The notes under the pieces are model-generated. The model did no database searches, was not told the DNA's origin, and saw only the letters and a list, made by a program, of their open reading frames with translations. A stretch of 64,000 nucleotides of DNA from Xiphophorus maculatus (taxonomy: Eukaryota; Chordata; Actinopteri; Cyprinodontiformes; Poeciliidae). Both the position numbers and the translations under genes were made by a program. This document shows, one piece after another, positions 23,901 to 35,800 of this stretch. Every line of letters starts with the position of its first letter. Within the stretch, counting starts at the first letter, position 1. The stretch spans positions 25,159,868 to 25,223,867 of the forward strand of contig NC_036458.1 in NCBI RefSeq assembly GCF_002775205.1. Reading direction: 5' to 3'.

Positions 23901-26900
23901 GTTAAATTCACGGTTTTGCATGCATCCATTACTTTTCCAAGAGTGCTTTGAGAATGACACAGCTACTTGATCATAAAAAAAGTCTTTAAATTAATCTTTT
24001 ACTGTAGTCATAGCAGCATATCTGTGCAATATTTACCATCTAGGAGACTGAAATTGTGACTTCATGTTCACTGTTACTGACAACAATGTTTAGGGCCACA
24101 GACCAGCAAAAAAAAAGGCTACTGAAAAAAATCCCACAGCATGATGCTGAGGGCACTGTTAGCCCTTCAACATATATTGCACTTTGTATTAAGGCCTCAA
24201 CAGGCTTTCTTCTTGAAGACCTCATCATTAGCTCCATCCATCTTCTCATCTTCTCATCAACTCTGACCTGCTTTCTTGTTGCTGCTGAACAAAAGAGCCT
24301 CCACGACATGACGCCGTCATTCACCCTATGTATGTTGCATTTAAAATATTTATGTGTCTATATAAGCCAAGAAGTTCTGCAATTGTCTAATCTAAGCAGA
24401 GCACATCAGGTGGTCCATCATCTCTCCATGTTGAGATGATGGAATGAGATTTGTGGCTGTAGCATGGTAAAATGCAGAAATGTTTATGATGTATGAATAT
24501 TTTGTTAAGACAGGTAGTATTTTCAGGACATGACTCATCTGTACATAACTGATTTGTTTCAGGCATAACATCTGAATGAACTCTTAGAATCCTTACTGTC
24601 TTTTCATCATCTTCAAAAATTTCTCTGGCCTCCTCATAGTTGCACGTTTCATCTATGCATTCCCTCTGCAGGTCGCCCTTCACCACCAGCTCAAAGTCCC
24701 AGTGGTTAGCGAGCAAGGAGCGAGACATGAAGGATGTTGCTGACTCTGCATCCAAAAACACTGGATCTCCTGCAGGAATCAAGTCATTTTTCAGATCAGT
24801 GAAAGAAACCAGACTGTAACAGGCTGCAGCTTTGTGCTCACAAGTTGAGGTCCAATTCTTGTAACTGAACAATGTTGGGGAACTTTGTAGGAACGCAACT
24901 CATCATGCATCATTAAACAACCTTGGGGTGTTTATAGGAGTAAACTTTTGGCATGTGGCAGAAAAAAGTCCACAGAACTTTCATTCCAAATGTAGGATTG
25001 AAGGACTCTGATCCTCAGTGGGCTTAAACAGAATCAAGAGTTTATCAAACAGGAAAATAGTGGTGGTTTCACTCCTTTGGGATTAAAATATTCACAGAGA
25101 ACCTGAAGTTGTTCTGATTTTATAGTCATAAAATTAAAAATAAATAAATAAATAAATAGGTCAGAGCGTATCAATCCAAATATTAGAGTTCATGCTGGCA
25201 CATATGATGGATTAAAATTTCCTGACACAGAAATAGAAGTTTCTGGCAGAGGCTATTTAGACAAACAAATCTGAAATATCCAGATAATCTCTGTAATAAA
25301 TTAATGCTTTTCACACTGTCACCTGTGACTTGAGATGCAATTTTAGCAGACCAACTAAACTATTACTATTTATTCAAGGAGCTGACAAAAGTCTTTTTGG
25401 AACTCAAAAATATATACACATTTTGGTGTTTTAATAAGGTAGGAGGATTTTCTCTTTTCTTAAGGTGCAATTTTCAGCTGAGCAGATTGTCCTTGAAACA
25501 GCAGATTTTCATAAGCAGGTTCTTCTTTAATGAAAACTCATTTTTATTCATAATTTTGTGCCACATAATATTCCAGTGTGGATTAACAGGTACCTTCTGA
25601 TTGATAGAAAATCTATTTTTATTGAAGAATGGTACTCAAAAGAAGTGTGGGCTGTTGAAAAATTTTATTTAAAAATACCGTTCATAATTTAAAGTATTTT
25701 GCATTTCCTCCATCTTCTTAATGAGTTTTATGTGTTAATCTGGTAATCTTGTCATATATAGTGATTTTTATTCCTCCAAATAAAAATAACATTTAATTTA
25801 CAAATGGCTTTAATCATATTGGTCAAAACAGGAAGTAAATTCAAGCTGGTGACATCCTAGTCAGAGTTAAACAACAACACAACAGAACAAGACCTGGATG
25901 GAAATGAAATTTGGGTCGCGAAAGGAGCCTGAAGGGACGAAGGCTACTAACGTGTTGCTAGCTGGTGGTAAGTTTGCTTCAAAATGCTAATTATCTTTGT
26001 TTAATTATAAACAGTGCCGTACATATATACACAAACGTATGTTGGTTTCAGAAGTAGTTATTTTATCAGTTGAATTGTAATTTCTATGATTATTATTATA
26101 ACAATCATTCCTCATGTTATAACTGCATGGAGGCTCTGTGTGTTGCAACTTAATATAGTTTTCTTCATAAACTTAACTGGATTTAATTAAGCTCAGCATG
26201 CCAAAGAGACTTTGATATTGTGAGGCTGTTGTTAGAACTCGTTCATCATTGTTTTTATCTTCAACATATTTTTGCAGTCTAAGCAAATGAAGATGAAAGA
26301 GGAAGCCAGGGATCAGGAATTAGAATAGCTAACCCTGTCTCAGAGGCTCCACCAGATCACCAACCAGTTCTGAGGATGAAGCTCCACATCGTCTCCCTGA
26401 AGTCCACACTTAAGCCACACTTTATAGCTAATGAGAGCATCAACTGATTTTATGATATTGCTGACTATTTTTTCTACTTTTAACATAAACAGGCAAAGAA
26501 GTCACCTAGAAACGTTTTATTCAAGGAGCTGACAAAAAATCTTTCTTGAACTCAAAAATATAATCACGTTTTGGTGTTTTAATAAGGTAGGAGGATTTTC
26601 TCTTTTCTTAAGGTGCAATTTTGAGCTGAGCAGATTGTCCGTGAAACAGAACGGACAATCTGCAATGGGAATTGCAGTGAATTCCCATTCACTGTAATGG
26701 TCCAGTGAACGTCCAGGGAATGTTCTGTCATTGATCCTCACTGTTCTTAGGAAGGAGAAATGTCAGTTTGTCTTCAGTAAAACTGAAATACTGTGGCATT
26801 GTATTAAAGCAATACTCTGTGCTTGGTGAAATATTTTTCACATTTCTCTAAAGTGTACTTATTTTATTATGCTGCTAATTTTCATAAGAATGTTATCTGT

Positions 26901-27860
26901 AAACTTTTACTATATTAATAATTTGTAAAATTCTCAGATAGTATATTGGCAATTTACTCTTGAAAAATGTGAATATATTGAATATACAAAGTATTTTTTT
27001 TCAATTGAAAGTGTGTTGCTGTTCATCCTTCTGAATACTGGTAGCCTGATATGTTTACAGTACTGTACATGTGTATGAAGCATGTGACGCTGTTAAGTAA
27101 CTAAACGGTGTACTTCATTAGCAATTATAATAAACCAAATGTTACTGTGATCACAGTACTAACATATAAAATATATAATGCTTATAAATTTAGAAGACAT
27201 TCTAAATATTTTTTATATGTAATTTGTTCACAAAAATTGTACACTAAAGATATACTAATCAAGCAAGTTATTATTACATAAAAAAGCCGTATACTTAAAG
27301 TGTACAAAGTATAACTTTAGTTGTATACTAAAGGTATACAAATCCAAAAGATCCAAAAAGCATGTGATAGTACACTTATTACACTTTAAATTGTGATTTT
27401 CTACAATTTAATTACAATTAAAATACACAAAATTACAAAATTAGTTGTTCCAAAATAACATACTTCAAGTTAAATAATCCTTAAACCTGAAGTATAGTTT
27501 AAGGATCAAGGAAGTGATGATTGGCTTCAAGTATTTTCAAGTATGCTCAAATTTAATACTCTTAGTATATTTATTTTTCACAAGGGAATGGACAGAGCAG
27601 ACAGGTTCTATCTGATGTCATCAGCTAATCTTCACTCAGTTTCAATAGTCATCCCACTTTGCATAGCGAGATCATAATCTCATACATTCATGAGAAGTAT
27701 TATATTTCTGATTCTTTACTCAAAACGTTTTCCTTTTCTAGTCAGTTGTGTTTGTTTGCTGTGAGAGGAAGAGTTCTTTACCTGGTGCTTGTTGGTTACG
27801 AACATAACATTGGCCTGTCTGCAGCAGGGACAGCAACACAATCCAATGCAATACTGCCAT
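20912..27860 (-). CDS. prrg2: Transmembrane gamma-carboxyglutamic acid protein 2
   Basis: PRRG2 is a single-pass membrane protein with an extracellular vitamin-K-dependent Gla domain and cytoplasmic PY motifs for WW-domain partners. Five exons join in phase: 27860-27782, 24769-24597, 23479-23446, 22049-21911 and 21061-20912. Exon 1 encodes a signal peptide (MAVLHWIVLLSLLQTGQC). Exon 2 encodes the propeptide (VFLDAESATSF, with the F-16 and A-10 gamma-carboxylase contacts) and the Gla core (ANHWDFELVVKGDLQRECID, EEAREIFED). The 34-nt exon 3 gives RKFWSTYDKKP. Exon 4 carries the membrane span (VSGLVAGILAIVVTAVIATV) and a KNKKKPR stop-transfer. Exon 5 has LPSYNEAL and APPPPYS, matching the human tail. 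About 191 residues are firm; the end is ambiguous because TCA GGG TAA is both a stop and a gtaagt donor. The order prrg2 upstream of prr12 matches mammals. Confidence 0.92.
22580..22680 (+). mobile_element. LINE 3' tail fragment
   Basis: The sequence tgtgacaatgacaataaaga followed by TTTATCTTATC repeats is the standard 3' end of fish L2-type LINEs. It is the reverse complement of the tail at about 17655-17700. Only the tail is kept. Confidence 0.65.
22971..23215. mobile_element. Tc1/mariner-like MITE remnant in prrg2 intron
   Basis: The segment starts with aagttgaaaccagaagttta followed by catacac, which closely resembles the terminal inverted repeat of fish Tc1-like elements. No matching far end or transposase is visible, so it is a decayed or partial copy. 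Confidence 0.6.
24597..24769 (-). CDS. prrg2: prrg2 Gla-domain exon
   Basis: The acceptor cctgcag precedes 24769 and the donor gtaagg follows 24597. The exon spans the propeptide and most of the Gla domain, including the disulfide pair C-I-D-E-T-C and the EEAREIFEDDEKT helix. Reading past the donor gives unrelated intronic sequence, which is why the longer open frame in this area overstates the protein. Confidence 0.93.
25373..25505 (+). repeat. Local direct duplication, left copy
   Basis: Nearly identical to 26518-26650: the shared run includes ttcaaggagctgacaaaaa and ggtgttttaataaggtagga and ends gagcagattgtcc. The copies are 1.14 kb apart inside prrg2 intron 1. Confidence 0.85.
25833..27590. 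repeat. Long inverted repeat, copy B (in prrg2 intron 1)
   Basis: This is the inverted partner of 7440-9412. On the plus strand it shows an exon-like block 25898-25967 (starts ATG, ends at gtaagt) and a second block after tttttgcag at 26277 (reads KMKEEARDQ). The two blocks do not give an open joined frame in either copy. An extra segment at about 26517-26695, absent from copy A, duplicates 25373-25505. Confidence 0.8.
26518..26650 (+). repeat. Local direct duplication, right copy
   Basis: Second copy of the segment at 25373-25505, inserted within inverted-repeat copy B. Its right end carries a perfect 13-bp hairpin that the left copy lacks. Confidence 0.85.
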
Positions 27861-28314
27861 CAAGGGAAACGCCTAGAAGAGAAACAGGAAAACATGGAGT
27901 CTTTAGGGTGAACTCCTAAGATCTGAGATCAGCAGAGTACGGCACAAAAGAAAGGAGCACTCACCTGCCCAACAGGACTGCACCTCTGACCGTCAGAATG
28001 ACCCATTCTTCAAATCCTTAAATGATAAAAAATCCATTCAACACTTCAGACTTTCAGCAAAATGGGAGGAGCCACGAAGCCTGACACTGAGCTGGCTCGA
28101 TACTGCTGGTTGAGATGACCACAAACCTGTTCTGCAACATGTCAACTGAAAGCAGGAAATTCTCAAAGCAAGTCTGAGGGCCTGCCTGTTTCTCTGTTTA
28201 CTCACTGGCTGCATAGGGAACTGAGCCAACAAACAAAACAGGGACCAGAAGAGACAGGATCAGTTCTTCTGGTGAGCTCTGCTCAAACTGAGTCAGCATG
28301 ACAGTACAGTAGGC

Positions 28315-28420
28315 CTGTCAAACTTTGCTTTACAATAAATTGTCCCAGTAATTGTTGAGATAAAAGATAATGTTGTTCTGAGACCCTTTTCAAGTAATAT
28401 TTCGATCAATTTTGTGTCTC
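28315..28420. mobile_element. Degenerate relative of the 1.26-kb hAT-like element
   Basis: Starts taggcctgtcaaactttgct and continues with diverged versions of the element's first 100 bases (aataaattgtcccagtaatt; gataatgttgtt). The rest of the element is lost. Confidence 0.6.
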
Positions 28421-29499
28421 AGTTAACAGAAAACTATGTTTTGGTAAAGTATACTTAGGTAAGCTAAACTGTGGACTAGACGTTTATATGTAACTAGTGG
28501 CCTTGCCCTTGTATCTGTCTGATCTGCTTCACTCTCTCCCAGGTCAGCAAATCAGATTTTGTTAGTTGTCCTGAAACTGAAGAGGAAGTTGAGAGGTGAC
28601 AGCTCATTCTCATTTGCAGTATCCTTTTAAAGCTTCTGTTTTATCACTGGCTTTTAACTCAGCTTGAAGTATTGGTTTTTGCCGTTGTTGTTGTATTGTT
28701 TGTTTTTGATTCTGGTTGTGGTGTACAGGACTTTGGTGAACTGTGTTGTTTTTTTAAAGTGCTTTATAAATCAGCTTAAATTGAATTGAATGGGAGTAGT
28801 GCAATGGCAGTAAAGAGAACAGTACACTTGTGTCATATACTTCAGCAAACTAAAATGTGAGCCACAAATATATACCTATTACACTTATAGCATATAAATG
28901 AGTCTGCTGGCTGCATACTTGAATGTATAACTTGGTTGACATATTACTTTATCACACTATACTGAAATAAACTTTATATAAAGTTAAAAATGTCCCAATT
29001 TAATCCAAAGTAGTATTAAATTAGTATTCTTTCTTGTACACAACAAGTAGATGGTCCATAGCACACTTGATTTACTTACACTCCAGTATACTTATAAACT
29101 TCAGATATTCTACTTTTTGCTAACAGTAATGAGAAGCATAGTTGTGCTGAAGTCAGAGAAAAAGAAAGGGTAGGAGCTTCTTAAAGAGACAGATGCCCAA
29201 TTTCAAGGCATCAAATTATGAAGTCAAATTTATTTTAAATCTTGTTTGATAGCCTTTTTATAACAGCTGAAGGTAGCATAATTACTTGATTGTGCTATAA
29301 AAGGCACTATGTGCCTTGAAAACACATAATGCTAATACCAGTTTAACTGTCTTGCAAGCTTATTCTACATTCTTGATGATTTTCTGTCATGTTACAGCCA
29401 TAAACATCAGTGTAGCCTAATGGAACTTTAGATAGAAGACTAAGAAATTCTGATAAGGCAATGTTTTATTCGTGGTTTTAAACATTTTTACAAAACAAA

Positions 29500-29660
29500 A
29501 TCTGTTCAGGCTCCTCTCCAGTGGAACCAGCTCCCAGTTTCAGTGTGTGAGGCAGACACCCTGTCTATCTTTAAGACAAGGCTTAATCATTTTATAAAGT
29601 TTATACCAGGATTGGCTTAGGTTATTGTGAGTATCTCTGTAATTTTGCTGCTGGAGGACA
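29500..29660 (+). mobile_element. LINE ORF2 C-terminal fragment
   Basis: The sequence tggaaccagctcccagtttc followed by aggcagacaccctgtctatc and tttaagacaaggctta is a decayed form of the WN(E/Q)LP...(T)FK(T/S)RL motif at the end of common fish LINE reverse transcriptases. Confidence 0.5.
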
Positions 29661-31116
29661 AGATCATTTTTCTTCACTCTGCTACTTTCTCATACTGCTA
29701 TCTACTTTTGCATTTTCAGTTGTTGCAGCAATTTCTCATCCTGAGCAAAGTTAATAACTTGATGGTTTACTGAAATGACATTTTACCAATTTGACTTTGT
29801 CCAATTAGATCTGGTTCTCACAAAAGTCACAAGACAAATTTTTTTCTAGAAATGTTTTATTGATGTTTAAGCATGAAAAAAAAGAAAATTGGATATGTGG
29901 ATTGTATGTTTTCAGATAAAAATGATGCCTCTTAGAAAAACAAACATAAAGCAGCACTTAGAAATGTGAACATTTTGATAGCGATATGGGAGGTCATAAA
30001 ACTCTATCTTGTTCTAAAATAAAAAGCTGAGAATATGCCTAATTTGATTGTCTATTGTAAGATTTGAGTATATACATTAATTCCTTCTGATCTCCTGAAA
30101 GTGGTGATAATATGCTGACAACATTGCCATATAAGAAAACTGATTGTTTTATACTCCAGGACAAAGTGATGTTTGCTACAGTTTCAGGTAAAGCTTTGAA
30201 CGACACGTCCCTTCTTATGTTGGAAACCAAATAAATGAGAGGCTTCGCTGTAATCATCTGGATTTGTAAAACAGATAAAAGGTGAACCAACCACCTCCAA
30301 CCTGAAATAAACACCAGGACCACAGTGTAGTTTGCATCTCACAAAACTTATTATAACAACTTTAAACCATTTACTAATCAGAACACAAAGGTGGCTGTCT
30401 GTACCTTATTGCATTGTGATAAAACAACAAATAGCACCTCACCTATCCCCAATAAAAGCATCATGTAGGAAGTATATCTGCATGTCCAATAATTCGTCTA
30501 TGAGTTAAAATGTACAGGTTGTGTTTTTTCATTTTACCCTGAACCTTTATGAACAGCAGCCAAATGGCCCTGAACGCTCCGCCCCCCGGGCCGCTGCTGC
30601 TGCTGGAGAGTAATACTGTCAACAAAAAATTAAACAACAAAGCTGCTTTGGGGTAAACAATGATAAAAATTATTTTTAAAATGAAAATTACAGCAGATTA
30701 TTATCAACATATATCATTCCTCCTTTGCAGAGGCACAGCATTGTGAATGGACTCATGAGGATTTCACAATCTTGGATTTTTCCCACATTTCCAATCAGAC
30801 AATCCTCCATTAGGACTCTGGTTAACCGGGAAAACTTTGGAATGGGCTTTCAGGGGCAGTAGCCCAAGGCTCTGATTTTTGAGGGTGGCCATAAAAGTTT
30901 TTTTGATTAGTTTTTTTTTTTTAATGAGTGAGTATTTTGTTAACTTTGTACTTTATATCAAATTTATAGGCTTAAATAAGTTGAGTTGCCTGAATATTTG
31001 GGGATTTTTATGAATATAGACAATATTCAAGTATTTCAAAAAATTATAGTACATTTCTTTGTAAACAGCATGGAGATGTTCACAAAGAAACATCTTTTGA
31101 ACAAAAGATAGTCACC

Positions 31117-31176
31117 TATCTTGAAGGTGACTATACTATACTAACTTGAACAAGTTAGGATATGTCTATGGGCTAC
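31117..31176. repeat. Exact 60-bp duplication, left copy
   Basis: Identical base for base to 32631-32690 (starts tatcttgaaggtgac, ends tatgggctac). The flanking bases diverge immediately on both sides. Confidence 0.95.
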
Positions 31177-32415
31177 TTAACATGAATCAATTCATATTTG
31201 AATGAATGCATTAAAGCAGCAAAGATAATCCTTTGCTGATGTGAAGGATTACCTATTAATGTACTGTAATTTGCATTACTAAAAGATTTTTTCCTTAGTG
31301 GTTAGGAAACCAAAACTTGCTCTAGACCCAAATCCAACTCTGCTGATTACACATGTAACTGCTGTCTAATTTATTTTGTCCTTTAAATCTGTGAGAAAAC
31401 ATCGTTCTTCATTAATTGTGGTTATTTTTTATTCGTTTCATGGAGCGCATATGCAGTAAAGCACTGAACTATTAACCTCCACTTCTTCAGCCAAATGCAG
31501 AAATGTGTGATTTAAAATGATTACTTTAAATCCTTTTAAAACATGAACACTAGGGGTTTTACTGAAGCACAATCTACTCCAAAAGCTCTGGGTCATTTTT
31601 AAAATACTGCCTTCACTGCTGCTTCTGTGGCAAATTACTACCCTGATAATCTCCTCTTACCATAGTACAGGTGCTGTAGTCGATGAATTAGTGCCCTAAG
31701 TGTGCAAATAAAGAAATCAGTTCTGTTAAGAAATACTGCATCCAGCTGACGTCTATGTAATATTTCATAAAAACACAATTTCCCCACTAAAGCACCAAGC
31801 TTATGTGGGCCATGCATTGCAAAAGCACCAGGTGAAATACTTTAGATGTGATCAGAGCAGAGAAGCCACAGTATTTATAGTTGCTATGGCTACCGGTGAT
31901 AAACCTCCTCAAACTGTAGACAGAACCCAAAGCATAAGCACACTACGAAGCAGGCATGTTGTTTCAGCCGTCAGGCTCTGCTGCCCCCCTCAGGAAGTCA
32001 TGGGAGATGACAGTACAGCCCATGACTAGTTTAGGGCGTGCCACATTGCACAAGAATGTGAAATACTTTCTGACTCAAATCTACACTCAGGGTCTGCATT
32101 CAGAATGCAGTCTGTCATTGAATGATGAGGCAGCTCTTCTTCTGTACATCAGGCTCTGATGTGACAAGTTTCATTTCCTGTTTCTCTATCTGCTGCTGTA
32201 GACAACCTTCTCTTTACATCCTTCTCATGAAAATAATACAAAAAATTAGAGGCTGAACAAAAAAAAAGTTTTTGGTAAATGGCAAAGAAAGTGTTCTGGA
32301 AGGTTGGTTGATAGACCTTATCTGTCACTCACTCTGACACACACACATGCGCACACACACATTTCTTTGTACAAGCTCAAGTGGGATGAGAGTTTGGTGT
32401 CCATAGTAACGATGC

Positions 32416-32799
32416 CTACAGGATGACACAGGGACAGCCACGACTGTTCTGTTTCCCAGTTTGTTGAGTTGGAGGAGGAGGACTCTCCATCTCCTGAAAC
32501 CGTCTGAATGAGGAAGATGGAGACAGACAAAATAAAAATGGGATCTGATTTATGTTTACACACAAACTGTTAACACTGCATTATGACTGGTGTGTGAGTG
32601 TACCTGTAGTCTAATTATTTACATCTAAGATATCTTGAAGGTGACTATACTATACTAACTTGAACAAGTTAGGATATGTCTATGGGCTACAAAACATGTT
32701 CATTACAGTTTTTGCACAAAATAATTCTCAGATTATGAGATTTCACCTCCTCACTTTTGCTTCTTTGAATGAGCTGTTTTAACTCATTAGATAATAATA

Positions 32800-32848
<49 letters not shown>

Positions 32849-35800
32849 GAAAAACAGCAACATCCTCCTGGAAAAAAGCTGAATTATTTTTTTTACTTTA
32901 GTTTTCTTTTAATGGAGGAGCAAAAATGTGCAGGAAGTATATTTTGCACAATAGGTTCCCTTTATGCAAGTAAACATTTACATGTTTATCTTCCAAGTTA
33001 AACATGCAAGCATCCCAAAGCTGCGATGTACTGGCCTGTCCAGGGTGACCCAGCTGGAGGGAGCCACCAGCACCTGTCATGACCCCACTGGGGATAAGTG
33101 TGTGGATGGATGGATGGAAGGAAGGAAGGAAGGAAGGAAGGAAGGAAGGAAGGAAGGAAGGAAGGAAGGAAGGAAGGAAGGAAGGAAGGAAGGAAGGAAG
33201 GAAGGAAGGAAGGAAGGAAGGAAGGAAGGAAGGAAGGAAGGAAGGAAGGAAAGACAGATGGACAGACATCCCAAATGCAGAAAGCCTCTACCTGATGATC
33301 TGCACCAGCTCCACAAAAGCTTCATCCACATTGTAGCGATTCTTGGCAGAAGCTTCCATGTAGTGGATCTTGTTCTCTCTGGCAAACGCCTGAGCGTCCT
33401 CCCTGGAGATCTGCAGACACATCCAGCTTCATGTCAAATCAAGTAAGGACTCACAGAACGAAAAGGCCAACTAACACCGTCAAATCTCTGATAAGTCCCT
33501 ATGTAATTGTGTGTATGGTCCTAATCATTACAGTACACAGGCTAAAAAAAAAGATGATTTGTTAAATGAACAATACACTCAGATCAGTAATTATGCCAAA
33601 ACGTACAAAAAAACAACAACATACGTTTTGCATTTAACACAAAAGAAAACCCTTTGTCTGTAATATTCTATCCAGAACAAGTGGAGGCTTTAATCCATTA
33701 AGCACATTTTACTATCCAGTTATTAACCAGTTAATCCAGGAAATGGCCAACAAATCAGCCCTAGACAGCGCTGATGTTAAGTCAAACAGAAAGGCTTTCC
33801 ACATGTTGATGTTAGGATTCTTGAGTTGCAGGGAAATCCTGTTCTATAAATGATCAAGCACAAAAATGAATTTTAGGCAATAACATTTTTATGTTCTTAT
33901 TTTAACAGGAATTTGTTTATTTGCACATTTTACCATATTTCTAATATTAAGGCTTAATGAAAAGTTTGCAGAATATGCCTATTCTTATCTGATTAGTCAT
34001 CAGATTAATCAATTACTAAAATAATCATTAACTGCAGTCCAACCGCACTCTCATAATATTTTCCCAGAAGTCTTTGAGATCATCAAAATATTTTTGGGCC
34101 TTTGTGTTTTTTAGGGTCAGCAGTGGTTCTGCTGACCCTCGGACATGGAGGCCATTTTTGCAAAGTTTCAATGACTTTCTCACATTTCTTCAAATCAGTA
34201 CATGATGAGTTGCTTTTTGAGATCTTTTAGCCCATGTCATGTTGTCAAGCAGGTGATTATGTGATTTCTTGATTCTACTTGTCATGCACTAATAAGCTCT
34301 GAGTGTGGCTTGTGAAACGGAACTAAAAAATGTGGTTAATCACAGTAAATTCCTGATTTAATGTCCCAGCTATTATTCTTGGCTTTTCACCCCCCACCCC
34401 ACCCCACCCACCGGTCCCCATTGATGTTACAACAGTTAATCGGAACGTCAACAGCGCCTAATACAAACCTTCATCAATCAACCTCCCTGGGTTGATTGAT
34501 GAAGGTGGTTCGCCCAGGGCGCCAAACAGGCTAGGACTGCCTCTGCGTACCACTCTATGCTGCTCCAGGTCAGCCTTGTTTCCAACCAGCACCATGGGAA
34601 AGTCGTCTCTGTCCTTTACCCTCAGGATCTGGGTGTGGAACTTCTGGACCTCATGAAAACTGTACGGATCACAACAAAAAACAATGAGCACTTCCAGTAT
34701 CTATACAAGCACTGACTTACAAAAAACGACAGTTTAAGTTATGGATTTTAAACTAATAAATGATAGACATGCCCCGTGATGGATGGTGACCTGTCGACAG
34801 TAACCCCACCTCTCGCCCATTGACAGCTGGAGACAGACACCAGCACCCCTCCTGACCCCATTAGAGAAGGATGAATGATGGATGGATGAAAATAAAAAAA
34901 ATAAAAACTTGATCTGAGGACAGGTTAAACTGTGAAGTATATCGTTGTTCATAAAATTATTTTAAAGCATCTTTGATTATTTCATTATAATTACGAGCAT
35001 CTTTAATAAATCTTTAATATGCGAGATATTCTGAGTTGAGGCCCTGTTTCTAAGAAGATTAACCAGGTATCAATTAAACTTATTAGCAAACTCATACATC
35101 TTTTGCCTCATGAAAAATATACATTTTTCAGTTTTCTTTATTAAAATCTGCATCTCTCACACTATTCATACCAGGCAAATTGAGGGAAGATCCTCAGTGC
35201 ATAAAAAGGCAGCAACATCTTTGGAATGTTTAAAGACTTTTTCCCACCCGTTATGATCGGTCCTGAAGCACAGCTGGTTACAGCATTGACAACATGATCC
35301 TTCTCTAGCTGCTGCTTCACCGAGTAAAACTCCTGCTGCGGAAAAATCCTCAAACATCATGAACCAGCCGTCTTTGTGCCCTTCTTGCAAATCTGCAAGA
35401 GGGGCAGATTTGCAACTTGCAAGCTTTATCTTGAAAGTTGTGGAGCTTCAATAAAACACCAATTTTCCAAATAAAATTCAAATTCACATTCAAAAATACT
35501 TTATTGGTCCCAAAGGAAAATTAAATATAGTAAGTGAATAAATTGAGATTATTAAAAGGGTGATGGTAGCTGGTGATAGATGTTGGCAGGAAAAATCTCT
35601 TGTAGCATTCTGTATTACAATAAATCTGAAAAAGCCTGCAGACAGTCTCATGAAGAGGATGGTCAGGGTTTTTGATTTTATGATGTGCCAAATATAGAGA
35701 TGCAGATACAGATTTAATCCAATGTATAACATATAATTTCATTTTTAAAAGCTAATGTGGAATAGTTTTCCACTTAAAAACAATTTTCATGCTTCAAACT

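Larger units (their letters stand above)
28430..32415. other. prrg2-rras intergenic region, including the unmapped rras 3' UTR
   Basis: No gene is recognised here. Contents: an AT-rich segment with AGTATAC-like motifs (about 28800-29110), a LINE C-terminal fragment on the plus strand (about 29500-29650), two adjacent short hairpins and the left copy of a 60-bp duplication (31108-31176). The rras 3' UTR must begin at 32415 and run leftward; its end is not clear. Confidence 0.45.

Noticed and set aside
33103..33252. Short tandem repeats considered as a CRISPR-like array
   Set aside because: The units are 4 bp with no spacers, in a vertebrate genome; it is a simple microsatellite.
32898..33446. 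ORFs with KEGR or PSFL repeats up to 160 codons
   Set aside because: They are readings of the (GGAA)n tract; the true coding sequence here is rras exon 5 on the minus strand.
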